From positions 1 to 20,636 of IMG/VR virus record IMGVR_UViG_3300043419_000378: 20,636 bases of DNA; one strand, written 5' to 3'. Positions 1-5,440 of the stretch are shown here, in pieces. The DNA comes from a virus. How positions within the stretch are numbered: the stretch's first letter is position 1; every line of letters begins with the position of its first letter. The notes beneath the pieces were generated by a model. The model had not been told where the DNA came from. It saw only the letters and a list, made by a program, of their open reading frames with translations, and did no database searches. Position numbers and translations under genes: made by a program.

Positions 1-14
1 CTCCTAAGCCAACT

Positions 15-47
15 AAGAAAAGCTCCTTCGGGGGCTTTTCTTTTTTC
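15..47 (+). terminator. Rho-independent terminator
   Basis: A 12-bp stem (arms 15-26 and 31-42, one G-T wobble) is closed by a TTCG tetraloop at 27-30, and the 3' arm runs into a T tract (41-46). This is the textbook layout of an intrinsic terminator, and the C(UUCG)G loop is unusually stable. It most likely ends transcription of the genes to the left of the window, probably head genes, before the block that starts at 153. The few bases before it hold no recognisable gene end. Confidence 0.92.
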
Positions 48-72
48 TAATTTCGTGTATATTCAACACATC

Positions 73-85
73 CCGGGGTCCCCGG
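73..85. other. GC-rich dyad in leader
   Basis: CCGGGG, a central T, and CCCCGG form a perfect 13-bp palindrome in an otherwise mixed-composition leader between the terminator and the first gene. The central spacer is too short for a full RNA hairpin (only the outer CCGG could pair), so a protein-binding site is as likely as an RNA structure. Its function is unknown. Confidence 0.35.
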
Positions 86-109
86 TGTATCTGACAGTCC
101 CGGCTGACG

Positions 110-141
110 ACATGCAGACAGATACGCTACCACTTGCATGT
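110..141 (+). promoter_or_regulatory. Inverted repeat beside ribosome-binding site
   Basis: ACATGCA (110-116) and TGCATGT (135-141) are exact inverted repeats separated by 18 bases. The right arm directly abuts the AAGGAA Shine-Dalgarno sequence (142-147) of the gene at 153. In the transcript this could form a 7-bp stem whose base touches the ribosome-binding site and so affect initiation. A chance dyad cannot be excluded. Confidence 0.3.
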
Positions 142-152
142 AAGGAAAAGAC

Positions 153-368
153 ATGGCACGCACAAGTTTTAATGGCCCAGTAGCTTCCGCTAACGGCTTC
201 ATCGCTCCCACTTATACCGTCACCACTGCTAACGCAATCCCCGCAGCTAGTAGAACCATTGGACAGATCATTTATGTGTCTAACGGTTTGGCTGGTGCCC
301 CTTGCTTGGCTGTGTACAACGGTACAAACTGGATTTCCCCCGCAGGTACAGCAATCGCTGCCGCCTAA
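153..368 (+). CDS. Small beta-rich virion-type protein
   Basis: This encodes 71 residues with no membrane segment, cysteine cluster or catalytic motif. The first half is Ala/Thr/Ser-rich. The second half carries a short pattern around residues 36-61 (IGQIIYVSNG, then AVYNGTNWISP) that I associate with the ends of phage structural proteins, where such a strand-turn-strand often forms a small beta unit. The ATG at 153 follows AAGGAA at a good distance. It is the first gene after the terminator and lies 12 bases ahead of the next small beta-rich gene, so a head-decoration or fibre-related role is plausible, but this is inferred from position. No specific family is named. Confidence 0.75.
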   Translation: MARTSFNGPVASANGFIAPTYTVTTANAIPAASRTIGQIIYVSNGLAGAPCLAVYNGTNWISPAGTAIAAA

Positions 369-380
369 TAGGAGGTCTTC

Positions 381-662
381 ATGACCATGCAAACCGACGT
401 ACTTAGTGCCACGGCTACGGCTGACGGCACTTTGGTAGCGGGCCCAGCCCGTATTAAAGGTATCTTGCTAACTACAACCTCCTCTGCGGGGTCTGTGGTT
501 TTAAAGGACGGCGGCGCCTCTGGCACCACTCGTCTGACCCTCAACACCCCTGCTGTTGCTGAGATGTTTAACGCTTTGCTCCCCGGCGAAGGTATTCGTT
601 TTACAAGCAATGTTTATGTTGACGTGACCAACGTTAGCAGCGTGACGGTGTTCTATGGCTGA
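381..662 (+). CDS. Small decoration-like structural protein
   Basis: This encodes 93 residues with a strong AGGAGG Shine-Dalgarno sequence at 370-375, five bases before the ATG; a second ATG two codons later would also serve. The sequence alternates hydrophobic and Thr/Ser/Val positions throughout, as expected of an all-beta sandwich. Examples are the segments ARIKGILLTTTSSAG and VYVDVTNVSSVTVFYG. It lacks Cys, signal peptide and TM helix. Its last eight bases overlap the next gene (655-662). Size, composition and place next to the head/tail boundary suit a capsid-decoration or small fibre-base protein. This is an inference; no family was recognised with certainty. Confidence 0.75.
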   Translation: MTMQTDVLSATATADGTLVAGPARIKGILLTTTSSAGSVVLKDGGASGTTRLTLNTPAVAEMFNALLPGEGIRFTSNVYVDVTNVSSVTVFYG

Positions 663-1404
663 TACCGAGAAGAGCATTAGCCTAGCTGGGCGCAAACTCA
701 TGGTTGCGATCCCAGCTTACGATGGCAAGCTGAATATTGATTCAGCCTTTGCGTTGTCCAACCTCGCCGTTCAGGTGCAGTCGTTGGGGGTTAAGCTCTA
801 TCTCACGCACCTCTCGGGGTGCTCCCTTATTACGAAGGCTCGCAACTGTTTGGTTGCGGACTTCCTCAAATCCGACGCAGACACGCTTCTGTTCGTCGAT
901 GCCGACGTGGTTGTTACCGCCGACGCAGTTCTCCGTTTGATGGCCCTGAGCATTGATAAAGACATCACTGCTGGCATCTACCCACGCCGCGGCATGGACC
1001 GCAAATTCTTCCTTGACTACTACCTTGATGGGAACGGTGGCTTGGAGTTTGACGCCAACGGCATGCTTCGTGTGAAGCGCATTGGCACAGGGTTCATGAT
1101 GATTCAACGCCACGTGCTTGAGACAATGATCGCCAAACACCCAGAGTGGGCGTACGATAACAACGTAGACAACCGCAAAGACCACGCCATTTTTGATCTT
1201 GGTTTGGTTAACGGTGAGTACTACGGCGAAGATTACTTGTTCTGCGACCGTGCAGCCGCCGACGGCTTCACAGTTTTCCTTGACCCCTCCATCAGCTTGC
1301 CCCACGTTGGCACTGAGAAGTTCACCCGTGACTTCGAGGCAGATGTGTTGAAGCCGCTGCTGGAGCAACATTGCACCCCGGTGCTGAAAGTTGTAAATGG
1401 CTAA
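655..1404 (+). CDS. GT-A fold glycosyltransferase
   Basis: This 249-residue protein looks like a nucleotide-sugar-dependent glycosyltransferase of the GT-A fold. Visible marks are the N-terminal beta strand KLMVAIPAYDG (residues 14-24), an ARN triplet at 62-64, and the hydrophobic strand LLFVDADV with a DAD metal-binding motif at 82-84. Further on come a GIYPRRG segment near 113-119 and a late His in SLPHVGTEKF that could ligate the metal. The pattern resembles the Anp1-like phage glycosyltransferases. The substrate is unknown. It could glycosylate a virion protein, host surface glycan or modified DNA base; its place inside the structural operon favours a virion or host-surface target. It overlaps both neighbours by eight bases, which suggests coupled translation. 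Confidence 0.85.
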   Translation: MADTEKSISLAGRKLMVAIPAYDGKLNIDSAFALSNLAVQVQSLGVKLYLTHLSGCSLITKARNCLVADFLKSDADTLLFVDADVVVTADAVLRLMALSIDKDITAGIYPRRGMDRKFFLDYYLDGNGGLEFDANGMLRVKRIGTGFMMIQRHVLETMIAKHPEWAYDNNVDNRKDHAIFDLGLVNGEYYGEDYLFCDRAAADGFTVFLDPSISLPHVGTEKFTRDFEADVLKPLLEQHCTPVLKVVNG

Positions 1405-1651
1405 GTCACCAGCATGGCAGAGAAAAGAAGGCAAGTCAGAGAAGGGCGGCTTGAACGCCAAGGGGCGCGCCTCTTACAACAAAGCCAACCCCGGAAAGCC
1501 CGGTTTGAAAGCTCCTCAGCCAGAGGGCGGAAGCCGTCGCGACTCTTTCTGCGCCAGAATGACTGGGATGAAGAAGAAATTGACTTCCGCGAAGACCGCG
1601 AAAGACCCAAACAGCCGGATTAACAAAAGCCTGAGAGCATGGAATTGTTGA
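1397..1651 (+). CDS. Small basic conserved phage protein
   Basis: This encodes 84 residues, very rich in Lys, Arg and Gly. The N-terminal block SPAWQRKEGKSEKGGLNAKG (residues 4-23) followed by RASYN and a Pro/Gly linker is a signature I recognise from small proteins of cyanophages and other aquatic phages. I recall it as a domain of unknown function, possibly DUF6321, but could not check. A second conserved block, RRDSFCARMTGMKKKLT, lies at residues 47-63. The start overlaps the glycosyltransferase by eight bases. Its basic character suggests nucleic-acid contact or an internal virion role. No function is established. Confidence 0.85.
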   Translation: MAKSPAWQRKEGKSEKGGLNAKGRASYNKANPGKPGLKAPQPEGGSRRDSFCARMTGMKKKLTSAKTAKDPNSRINKSLRAWNC

Positions 1652-1652
1652 G

Positions 1653-1901
1653 ATGGACAACATTTGGAACATCATACTGACGACTGGCTTGGGTCTTTTA
1701 AGCTGGGTGTTGAAGGAAAAATCAGATGAGCTCAGCCGAGTCACAATCCTCCTCAACCGTACCCGCGAAGAGATCGCGAAAGAGTACGTCACAAAAACCG
1801 AAGTCCACGCCGACATCAACCGCGTCTTGGACCGGCTTGATCGCTTGGATGAGAAACTGGATCGCCTTATGGAGAACAAGCATGCCAGCGGTAAGCAGTA
1901 A
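1653..1901 (+). CDS. Membrane-anchored coiled-coil protein
   Basis: This encodes 82 residues. Residues 4-20 form one hydrophobic segment (IWNIILTTGLGLLSWVL), followed by a charged heptad-rich helix to about residue 74 (EKSDELSRVTILLNRTREEI, then VLDRLDRLDEKLDRLME). It therefore looks like a single-pass inner-membrane protein with a coiled coil, or a virion protein with a membrane-active N-terminus. It begins one base after the previous stop, and its last 20 bases overlap the next gene. A role in lysis or DNA ejection is possible but not shown. The topology resembles an inner-membrane spanin or holin partner, but no lipoprotein partner is present and the lysis genes lie 13 kb away. Confidence 0.8.
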   Translation: MDNIWNIILTTGLGLLSWVLKEKSDELSRVTILLNRTREEIAKEYVTKTEVHADINRVLDRLDRLDEKLDRLMENKHASGKQ

Positions 1902-2304
1902 ACAAAAGCGTTTTATGGACGCCGCGGCGCACAACCCAGACTTTGCGAAGCAAGCGGGTGTGCCTCAAAAGGTGGCCAAGGAATATAGCGAAGCTAGCAA
2001 AGGTCTGAAGTTTGGCAAAGGTACCCAATCCCGCGCCGATCTACAGAAGGTAAACAAGCCCAAAACCCTTCAGGGCAAATCTGAACTTTTTTCAAAAGGA
2101 GGCCAAGTCATGGCTAAATCATCTGGTAACGGTATCACTAACGCCAAAATGGGCTCTGTCCGCACTGCTGCTCCCAGCCGTGACGGTGTGGCTTCCAAAG
2201 GTAAAACCAAGGGCACTCAGGTCAAGATGGCCGGTAGCAAGCCTCTGGGTATGAAAAAAGGCGGTGCAGCCAAAGGCATGAAGTACGGCGGCAAAGCCTG
2301 CTAA
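1882..2304 (+). CDS. Basic Lys/Gly-rich protein, possibly a fusion
   Basis: This encodes 140 residues starting at the ATG at 1882, which has GGAG at 1871-1874; the open frame extends further upstream but only inside the previous gene. Residues 7-40 (KQKRFMDAAAHNPDFAKQAG and onward) form a conserved module seen in small phage proteins. The middle is linker-like. The C-terminal part carries SRDGVASKGKTKG (about residues 99-111), a variant of the tail shared by three downstream genes, and then glycine/lysine repeats ending KKGGAAKGMKYGGKAC. A perfect Shine-Dalgarno sequence and in-frame ATG lie inside it at 2097-2112. The gene may therefore be two formerly separate small genes fused, or it may yield two products. 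Function is unknown. Confidence 0.82.
   Translation: MPAVSSKQKRFMDAAAHNPDFAKQAGVPQKVAKEYSEASKGLKFGKGTQSRADLQKVNKPKTLQGKSELFSKGGQVMAKSSGNGITNAKMGSVRTAAPSRDGVASKGKTKGTQVKMAGSKPLGMKKGGAAKGMKYGGKAC
2097..2102 (+). promoter_or_regulatory. Strong internal Shine-Dalgarno site
   Basis: AGGAGG lies seven bases before an in-frame ATG at 2110, inside the coding region 1882-2304. It matches the canonical anti-16S sequence as well as the best sites between genes here, such as those before 381 and 2319. Codons for Lys-Gly-Gly can generate it by chance, which is why its use is uncertain. Confidence 0.45.
2110..2304 (+). CDS. Possible nested in-frame small protein
   Basis: The internal ATG at 2110 with AGGAGG seven bases upstream would give a 64-residue protein that is the C-terminal half of the product of 1882-2304. 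It would begin MAKSSGNG and hold the RDGVASKGKTKG motif and the KKGGAAKG repeats. Its length and composition match the free-standing small basic proteins nearby (64-75 residues), and those usually begin MA-K/D. That supports an ancestral independent gene or a second product. No stop codon separates the two halves, so whether both forms are made cannot be decided from sequence alone. Confidence 0.4.
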   Translation: MAKSSGNGITNAKMGSVRTAAPSRDGVASKGKTKGTQVKMAGSKPLGMKKGGAAKGMKYGGKAC

Positions 2305-2318
2305 TTTAGGAGGCCACC

Positions 2319-2600
2319 ATGGCTAAAGCAAAACGAATCGAGGACATGTCTGAGGCAGAACTCAGCCGTCGTTCTAGCGAAGCTTACGATAAAGCCCGGA
2401 CCAGTCCTGAGCCCGGTGGGTTTGACATCAAACCGATGCTCAAACGCGCCAAAGCGGCAGCCGCAGATAGGGAAGCCGACGCAGCGGACCGTGCATCACG
2501 CACCAACGCCATGGGCGACACCTACAAAAAAGGTGGCACCGCCTCTAGCCGTGCTGATGGCTGCTGCACCAAAGGCAAAACTCGCGGAAAGATGGTGTAA
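2319..2600 (+). CDS. Small basic protein with RADG-KGKTRG tail
   Basis: This encodes 93 residues with AGGAGG at 2308-2313 as ribosome-binding site. The N-terminal two thirds is a charged, Ala-rich, probably helical region (residues 6-66) containing EAELSRRSSEAYDKA and a long Lys/Arg/Ala helix. The last 24 residues run from KKGG through SRADGCCTKGKTRGKMV to the stop. They are the first full copy of a C-terminal tail also present in the genes at 2603 and 4578. Here two cysteines replace Ile-Ala after RADG. Function is unknown; the tail may be a targeting, assembly or processing signal. Confidence 0.85.
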   Translation: MAKAKRIEDMSEAELSRRSSEAYDKARTSPEPGGFDIKPMLKRAKAAAADREADAADRASRTNAMGDTYKKGGTASSRADGCCTKGKTRGKMV

Positions 2601-2602
2601 CC

Positions 2603-3136
2603 ATGGCTACCCGTTGGAGCAAAGTCCCCGGTGGTGATGACGACGTCATTGAGCGCAGTCGCGAAGATGTACAGAAGGTCCGCAAGGGCCTGAACGTAGA
2701 TAAGTCCAACCTCAAAGGTGGGGCGCGCGACGCTGTTCGTGAAGCTGGTTCCCGTGCTGGTGCCCGTTTGGTGAACCGCGCTGGTGCTGCACAACTTGCT
2801 TTCACCGGTGGATATGAAGCTGGTAGAGCATTGGACGAGAAGACTGGCGTTGGTAAAAAGATGGTTGAGAAGTCTGGCCTTGGTGACTTGGCTGAGAAGG
2901 CCGTTAACCGCCGCGATAAGGTTGAACTGTCCAAGAGCGCCAAGGAGCGCGTGGATGAGGATGACCGCTTCAAGGAAGTTGAGCGCGTGCTGCGTGAGAC
3001 CGACGAGGATATTGAGTCTAGCAAGTACGGCAAGGGTGACAAGCTCAAGCGCGGTGGTAGAGTCTCCGTGTCTAAAGCTTCTCGCCGTGCCGACGGTATT
3101 GCAACCAAGGGTAAAACCCGAGGAAGAATCCTATGA
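2603..3136 (+). CDS. Helical basic protein with RADG-KGKTRG tail
   Basis: This encodes 177 residues with the ATG two bases after the preceding stop. The body is highly charged and mostly helical. It has a Gly/Ala-rich central stretch (about residues 49-82, GSRAGARLVNRAGAAQLAFT) and then alternating Lys/Glu segments (residues 93-145) that could form a coiled coil. The last 29 residues repeat the shared tail: KRGG, a spacer slightly longer than in the sister genes, then RRADGIATKGKTRGRIL and stop. The end overlaps the next gene by an ATGA junction. No enzymatic motif is visible. The short Ala/Gly-rich region might interact with membrane, as in some ejected internal proteins, but this is speculation. 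Confidence 0.85.
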   Translation: MATRWSKVPGGDDDVIERSREDVQKVRKGLNVDKSNLKGGARDAVREAGSRAGARLVNRAGAAQLAFTGGYEAGRALDEKTGVGKKMVEKSGLGDLAEKAVNRRDKVELSKSAKERVDEDDRFKEVERVLRETDEDIESSKYGKGDKLKRGGRVSVSKASRRADGIATKGKTRGRIL

Positions 3137-3411
3137 TGGCGAGCCGCGGTATGGGGGATATTGCCCCCTCTAAGATGCCTGAGAAGAAGGTCATTCACCG
3201 CAAGGATGACCCGAACGACGTTGACTACTACGCCGAGGGCGGCAGTGTGAACGAAGCTGGCAACTACACCAAACCCGGTTTGCGTAAGCGGATCGTGTCA
3301 CAGGTGAAAGCCGCGGCTACGCATGGCACCGGTGCTGGCCAATGGTCCGCACGTAAGGCACAATTGGTGGCCAAGAAATACAAAGCCGCTGGCGGTGGGT
3401 ACAGAGACTGA
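3133..3411 (+). CDS. Small protein with GQWSARKAQ motif
   Basis: This encodes 92 residues and starts at the ATG of an ATGA overlap; a second ATG follows at once. After a variable N-terminus with YYAEGGSVNEAGNYT (about residues 32-46) comes a compact conserved domain. It holds KPGLRKRIVSQVKAA and then GAGQWSARKAQLVAKKYKAA, ending GGGYRD. I recognise this block as widespread in aquatic phages and, from memory, in some giant viruses and algae, where its function is unknown. I recall the label DUF5872 but am not sure. The basic helix-rich core suggests DNA or RNA binding. It is paired with the next gene, which carries another family of similar distribution. Confidence 0.85.
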   Translation: MMASRGMGDIAPSKMPEKKVIHRKDDPNDVDYYAEGGSVNEAGNYTKPGLRKRIVSQVKAAATHGTGAGQWSARKAQLVAKKYKAAGGGYRD

Positions 3412-3412
3412 C

Positions 3413-3646
3413 ATGAAAGCGCCGCAACAATCGCTTAAAAATTGGGGCGACCAGAAATGGAGGACCAAAAGTGGAAAACCGTCTAGCAAAACAGGTGAAA
3501 GATACCTTCCAGAAGCTGCGATCAAAAGCCTCAGCCCTGCTGAGTACGCTGCGACAACGCGTGCAAAACGCGCTGGCAAAAAAGCCGGGAAGCAGTTCGT
3601 AGCCCAACCTAAGACTATCGCCAAGAAAACATCGAGGTTCAGATAA
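3413..3646 (+). CDS. Small basic protein, KWRTKSGKPSS family
   Basis: The ATG at 3413 is one base after the previous stop and gives 77 residues; the open frame extends upstream only as a shadow of the preceding gene. Nearly the whole length matches a conserved pattern I remember from phages, and possibly giant viruses: SLKNWGDQKWRTKSGKPSSK (residues 7-26), GERYLPEAAIKSLSPAEYAA (28-47), and a Lys-rich end with GKQFVAQPKTIAKKTSRFR. It has no Cys or TM segment and a high positive charge. Function is unknown; contact with DNA is plausible. Its TAA shares a base with the ATG of the adaptor-like gene, so it is probably translationally coupled to a virion component. Confidence 0.85.
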   Translation: MKAPQQSLKNWGDQKWRTKSGKPSSKTGERYLPEAAIKSLSPAEYAATTRAKRAGKKAGKQFVAQPKTIAKKTSRFR

Positions 3647-4578
3647 TGGCAATCACATCCGGTACCGCAGCATTTAACCTTGACCTAGCTGAGCTGGTCG
3701 AGGAAGCGTTTGAGCGCGCCGGTCGTGAGCTGCGCTCTGGTTATGACCTGCGTACAGCGCGTCGTAGCCTCAACATCATGTTTGCTGACTGGGCTAACCG
3801 CGGCATCAACATGTGGACAATCGAGCAAGGTCAGATTGATCTTGTTCAGGGGCAGAGCACCTATGCGCTTCCCAACGATACCGTTGACTTGTTGGAGCAT
3901 GTCATCCGCACACAGGCGGGGCAGCAGTCCAATCAAGCCGACCTGACAATTACCCGCATCAGCGTTTCGACCTATGCGACTCTCCCAAACAAACTTCAGC
4001 AAGCTCGTCCGATTCAGGTTTGGGTACAACGCCTTGATGGTCAAACGGCAGCGGCAATCACGACTCTTGCGTCTGGCATTTCGGCTACAGACACTACGAT
4101 CTCGTTGACATCAACTTTGGGTATGCCAGCAGCGGGCTTTGTGAAGATTGGTAGTGAGACCATCAACTACACATCAATCAGCGGCAACGACTTGATTAGC
4201 TGCTTCCGTGGGCAAAACGGCACAACCGCCGCTTCTCATTTGGCAGCAGCCCCTGTATCTGTGCAGAGCTTGCCAGCCGTGACTGTGTGGCCCACACCTG
4301 ATGCAGCACAGAGCTATCAGTTTGTTTACTGGCGGCTACGCCGCACCCAAGATGCGGGCGGTGGTGTGAACGTGATGGACGTGCCTTTCCGATTCATTCC
4401 CTGCATGGCTGCCGGTCTGGCGTACTACATCGCAGGCAAGATTCCCGAGGGCGCCGAGCGCCTGATGATGCTCAAGCAGCAATACGATGAGGCTTGGGAG
4501 TTGGCGGCTTATGAAGATCATGAGAAGGCAGCGATTCGCTTCGTACCACGCCAGCAGTACATTGGAGGTGCGATGTAA
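3646..4578 (+). CDS. Adaptor-like tail protein with beta insertion
   Basis: This 310-residue protein looks like a head-to-tail adaptor or upper-tail protein, analogous to T7 gp11. The N-terminal helical part (residues 10-60, including DLAELVEEAFERAG and NIMFADWANRGI) leads into strands ending STYALPNDTVDLLE. The C-terminal part returns to beta strands (YQFVYWRLRR) and a long helical end (residues 247-300), a plan shared with the gene at 6363. Residues 135-205 look like a separate beta module (DTTISLTST, SETINYTS, CFRGQNGTTAASH) that recurs in the large tail protein at 16821. The structural role is inferred from this plan and the neighbours; the exact family was not confirmed. Confidence 0.78.
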   Translation: MAITSGTAAFNLDLAELVEEAFERAGRELRSGYDLRTARRSLNIMFADWANRGINMWTIEQGQIDLVQGQSTYALPNDTVDLLEHVIRTQAGQQSNQADLTITRISVSTYATLPNKLQQARPIQVWVQRLDGQTAAAITTLASGISATDTTISLTSTLGMPAAGFVKIGSETINYTSISGNDLISCFRGQNGTTAASHLAAAPVSVQSLPAVTVWPTPDAAQSYQFVYWRLRRTQDAGGGVNVMDVPFRFIPCMAAGLAYYIAGKIPEGAERLMMLKQQYDEAWELAAYEDHEKAAIRFVPRQQYIGGAM

Positions 4579-4805
4579 TGGCGGATAAAACTCCCTACGC
4601 ACAACAATTTAAAGTGCCCAGCCCTCTGGAGCAAAAAGCTCTGGATAAGGTGGCTAAGGCCAATCTGTCCGCCGAGGAAAAAGAGAAAATTGCAGAAATG
4701 CCTTCGGTAAAACAGTTTGATAAAAAAGCCAAAGGCGGCATGACCGCTTCTATTCGTGCCGACGGTATTGCAGCACGCGGTAAAACTCGCGGGAGAATGG
4801 TCTAA
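4578..4805 (+). CDS. Small basic protein with RADG-KGKTRG tail
   Basis: This encodes 75 residues whose ATG shares a base with the stop of the adaptor-like gene (TAATG). The N-terminal 50 residues are charged and helical (SPLEQKALDKVAKANLSAEE) without a known motif. The final 24 residues are the third full copy of the shared tail: KGGMTASIRADGIAARGKTRGRMV split as KGG, spacer, RADG, GKTRG and a hydrophobic end. Eighteen bases encoding RADGIA are identical to those in the gene ending at 3136, so the tails may share a recent origin. The stop again overlaps the next start. Function is unknown. Confidence 0.87.
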   Translation: MADKTPYAQQFKVPSPLEQKALDKVAKANLSAEEKEKIAEMPSVKQFDKKAKGGMTASIRADGIAARGKTRGRMV

Positions 4806-5233
4806 TGGCTAACCGGTTTGCCTCCGGTAAGTATGCGATTGCGCAGTGTGATCGTTGTGATGCTCGCTTCAAACTGAAGCAGCTCAAGCGCGAGATCATC
4901 AAGACCAAGAACTATGAACTCTTGGTTTGCCCAAGTTGTTGGGACCCCGACCAACCTCAACTTCAACTGGGTATGTATCCGGTTGATGATCCACAAGGTT
5001 TGCGCAACCCACGCCCTGATCGCAGCTACATTACATCTGGTACAACCGGACTTCAGATCATCAACAGCAACAGCACCGACGTTCTCGCTCAAGGTTACCA
5101 AGGCGAAGGCAGTCGAGACATTCAGTGGGGGTGGAACCCTGTGGGTGGCGCGAGCTTAGATGATGACGGATTAACGCCGAACTACTTGGCTTTAGCCGTG
5201 GAAATTGGTACGATCACAATTAGCACAACGTAA
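4805..5233 (+). CDS. Zinc-ribbon structural protein
   Basis: This encodes 142 residues. Two CxxC pairs at residues 15-18 and 42-45 (CDRC and CPSC) are separated by a Lys-rich helix or strand, the layout of a small zinc ribbon. The conserved stretch following it (DPDQPQLQLGMYPVDDPQ, then NPRPDRS) is one I recall from proteins beside adaptor genes in uncultured aquatic phages. The C-terminal 60 residues are beta-like and glycine-rich. A metal-stabilised virion or assembly protein fits its placement between the two adaptor-like genes. DNA binding by the ribbon is the alternative. It shares one base with the previous gene and is followed by a good ribosome-binding site. Confidence 0.82.
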   Translation: MANRFASGKYAIAQCDRCDARFKLKQLKREIIKTKNYELLVCPSCWDPDQPQLQLGMYPVDDPQGLRNPRPDRSYITSGTTGLQIINSNSTDVLAQGYQGEGSRDIQWGWNPVGGASLDDDGLTPNYLALAVEIGTITISTT

Positions 5234-5243
5234 GGAGTCCCTC

Positions 5244-5438
5244 ATGGACAAGAAAGACCTCGCACAAGATAAAAAGACCGCTGCAAAGGCCGTGCACAAG
5301 CACGAAAAAGCCATGCACCCCGGTAAGCCTATGACCAAGATGCGCGCTGGCGGCAAGACCAACAGCGACATGTTGAAGATGGGTCGTAATTTGGCAAAGG
5401 TTGCCAACCAAAAATCGCCCGGTCGTCGCGGAGGCTAA
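5244..5438 (+). CDS. Small Lys-rich hypothetical protein
   Basis: This encodes 64 residues. The ATG at 5244 is chosen because AAGGAG stands at 5232-5237, while the longer frame starts inside the previous gene. The sequence is strongly basic with four His (KKDLAQDKKTAAKAVHKHEK), a central MTKMRAGGK and an end KSPGRRGG. There are no Cys residues, membrane segments or enzyme motifs. It resembles the other small basic proteins in this stretch by size, charge and glycine-rich basic end, but it lacks the RADG tail. A nucleic-acid-associated or internal virion role is only a guess. Confidence 0.75.
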   Translation: MDKKDLAQDKKTAAKAVHKHEKAMHPGKPMTKMRAGGKTNSDMLKMGRNLAKVANQKSPGRRGG

Positions 5439-5440
5439 TC

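Noticed and set aside
58-63. TATATT as a sigma70 -10 box after the terminator
   Set aside because: No matching -35 at 16-18 bases upstream (that position falls in the terminator arm), so the hexamer alone is not enough.
742-1461. Long antisense frame of 239 codons opposite the glycosyltransferase
   Set aside because: The + strand frame has clear glycosyltransferase motifs. The antisense protein is Val/His/Gln-rich without motifs and would be alone on the - strand.
1653-1901. Spanin assignment for the membrane coiled-coil proteins at 1653 and 15477
   Set aside because: No nested or neighbouring lipoprotein with a lipobox is visible, and one of the genes is far from the lysis cassette.
2545-3198. 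Antisense frame of 217 codons opposite the tagged basic proteins
   Set aside because: Ser/Arg/Pro-rich shadow of Lys/Ala/Gly-rich coding sequence, with no motif and no independent signals.
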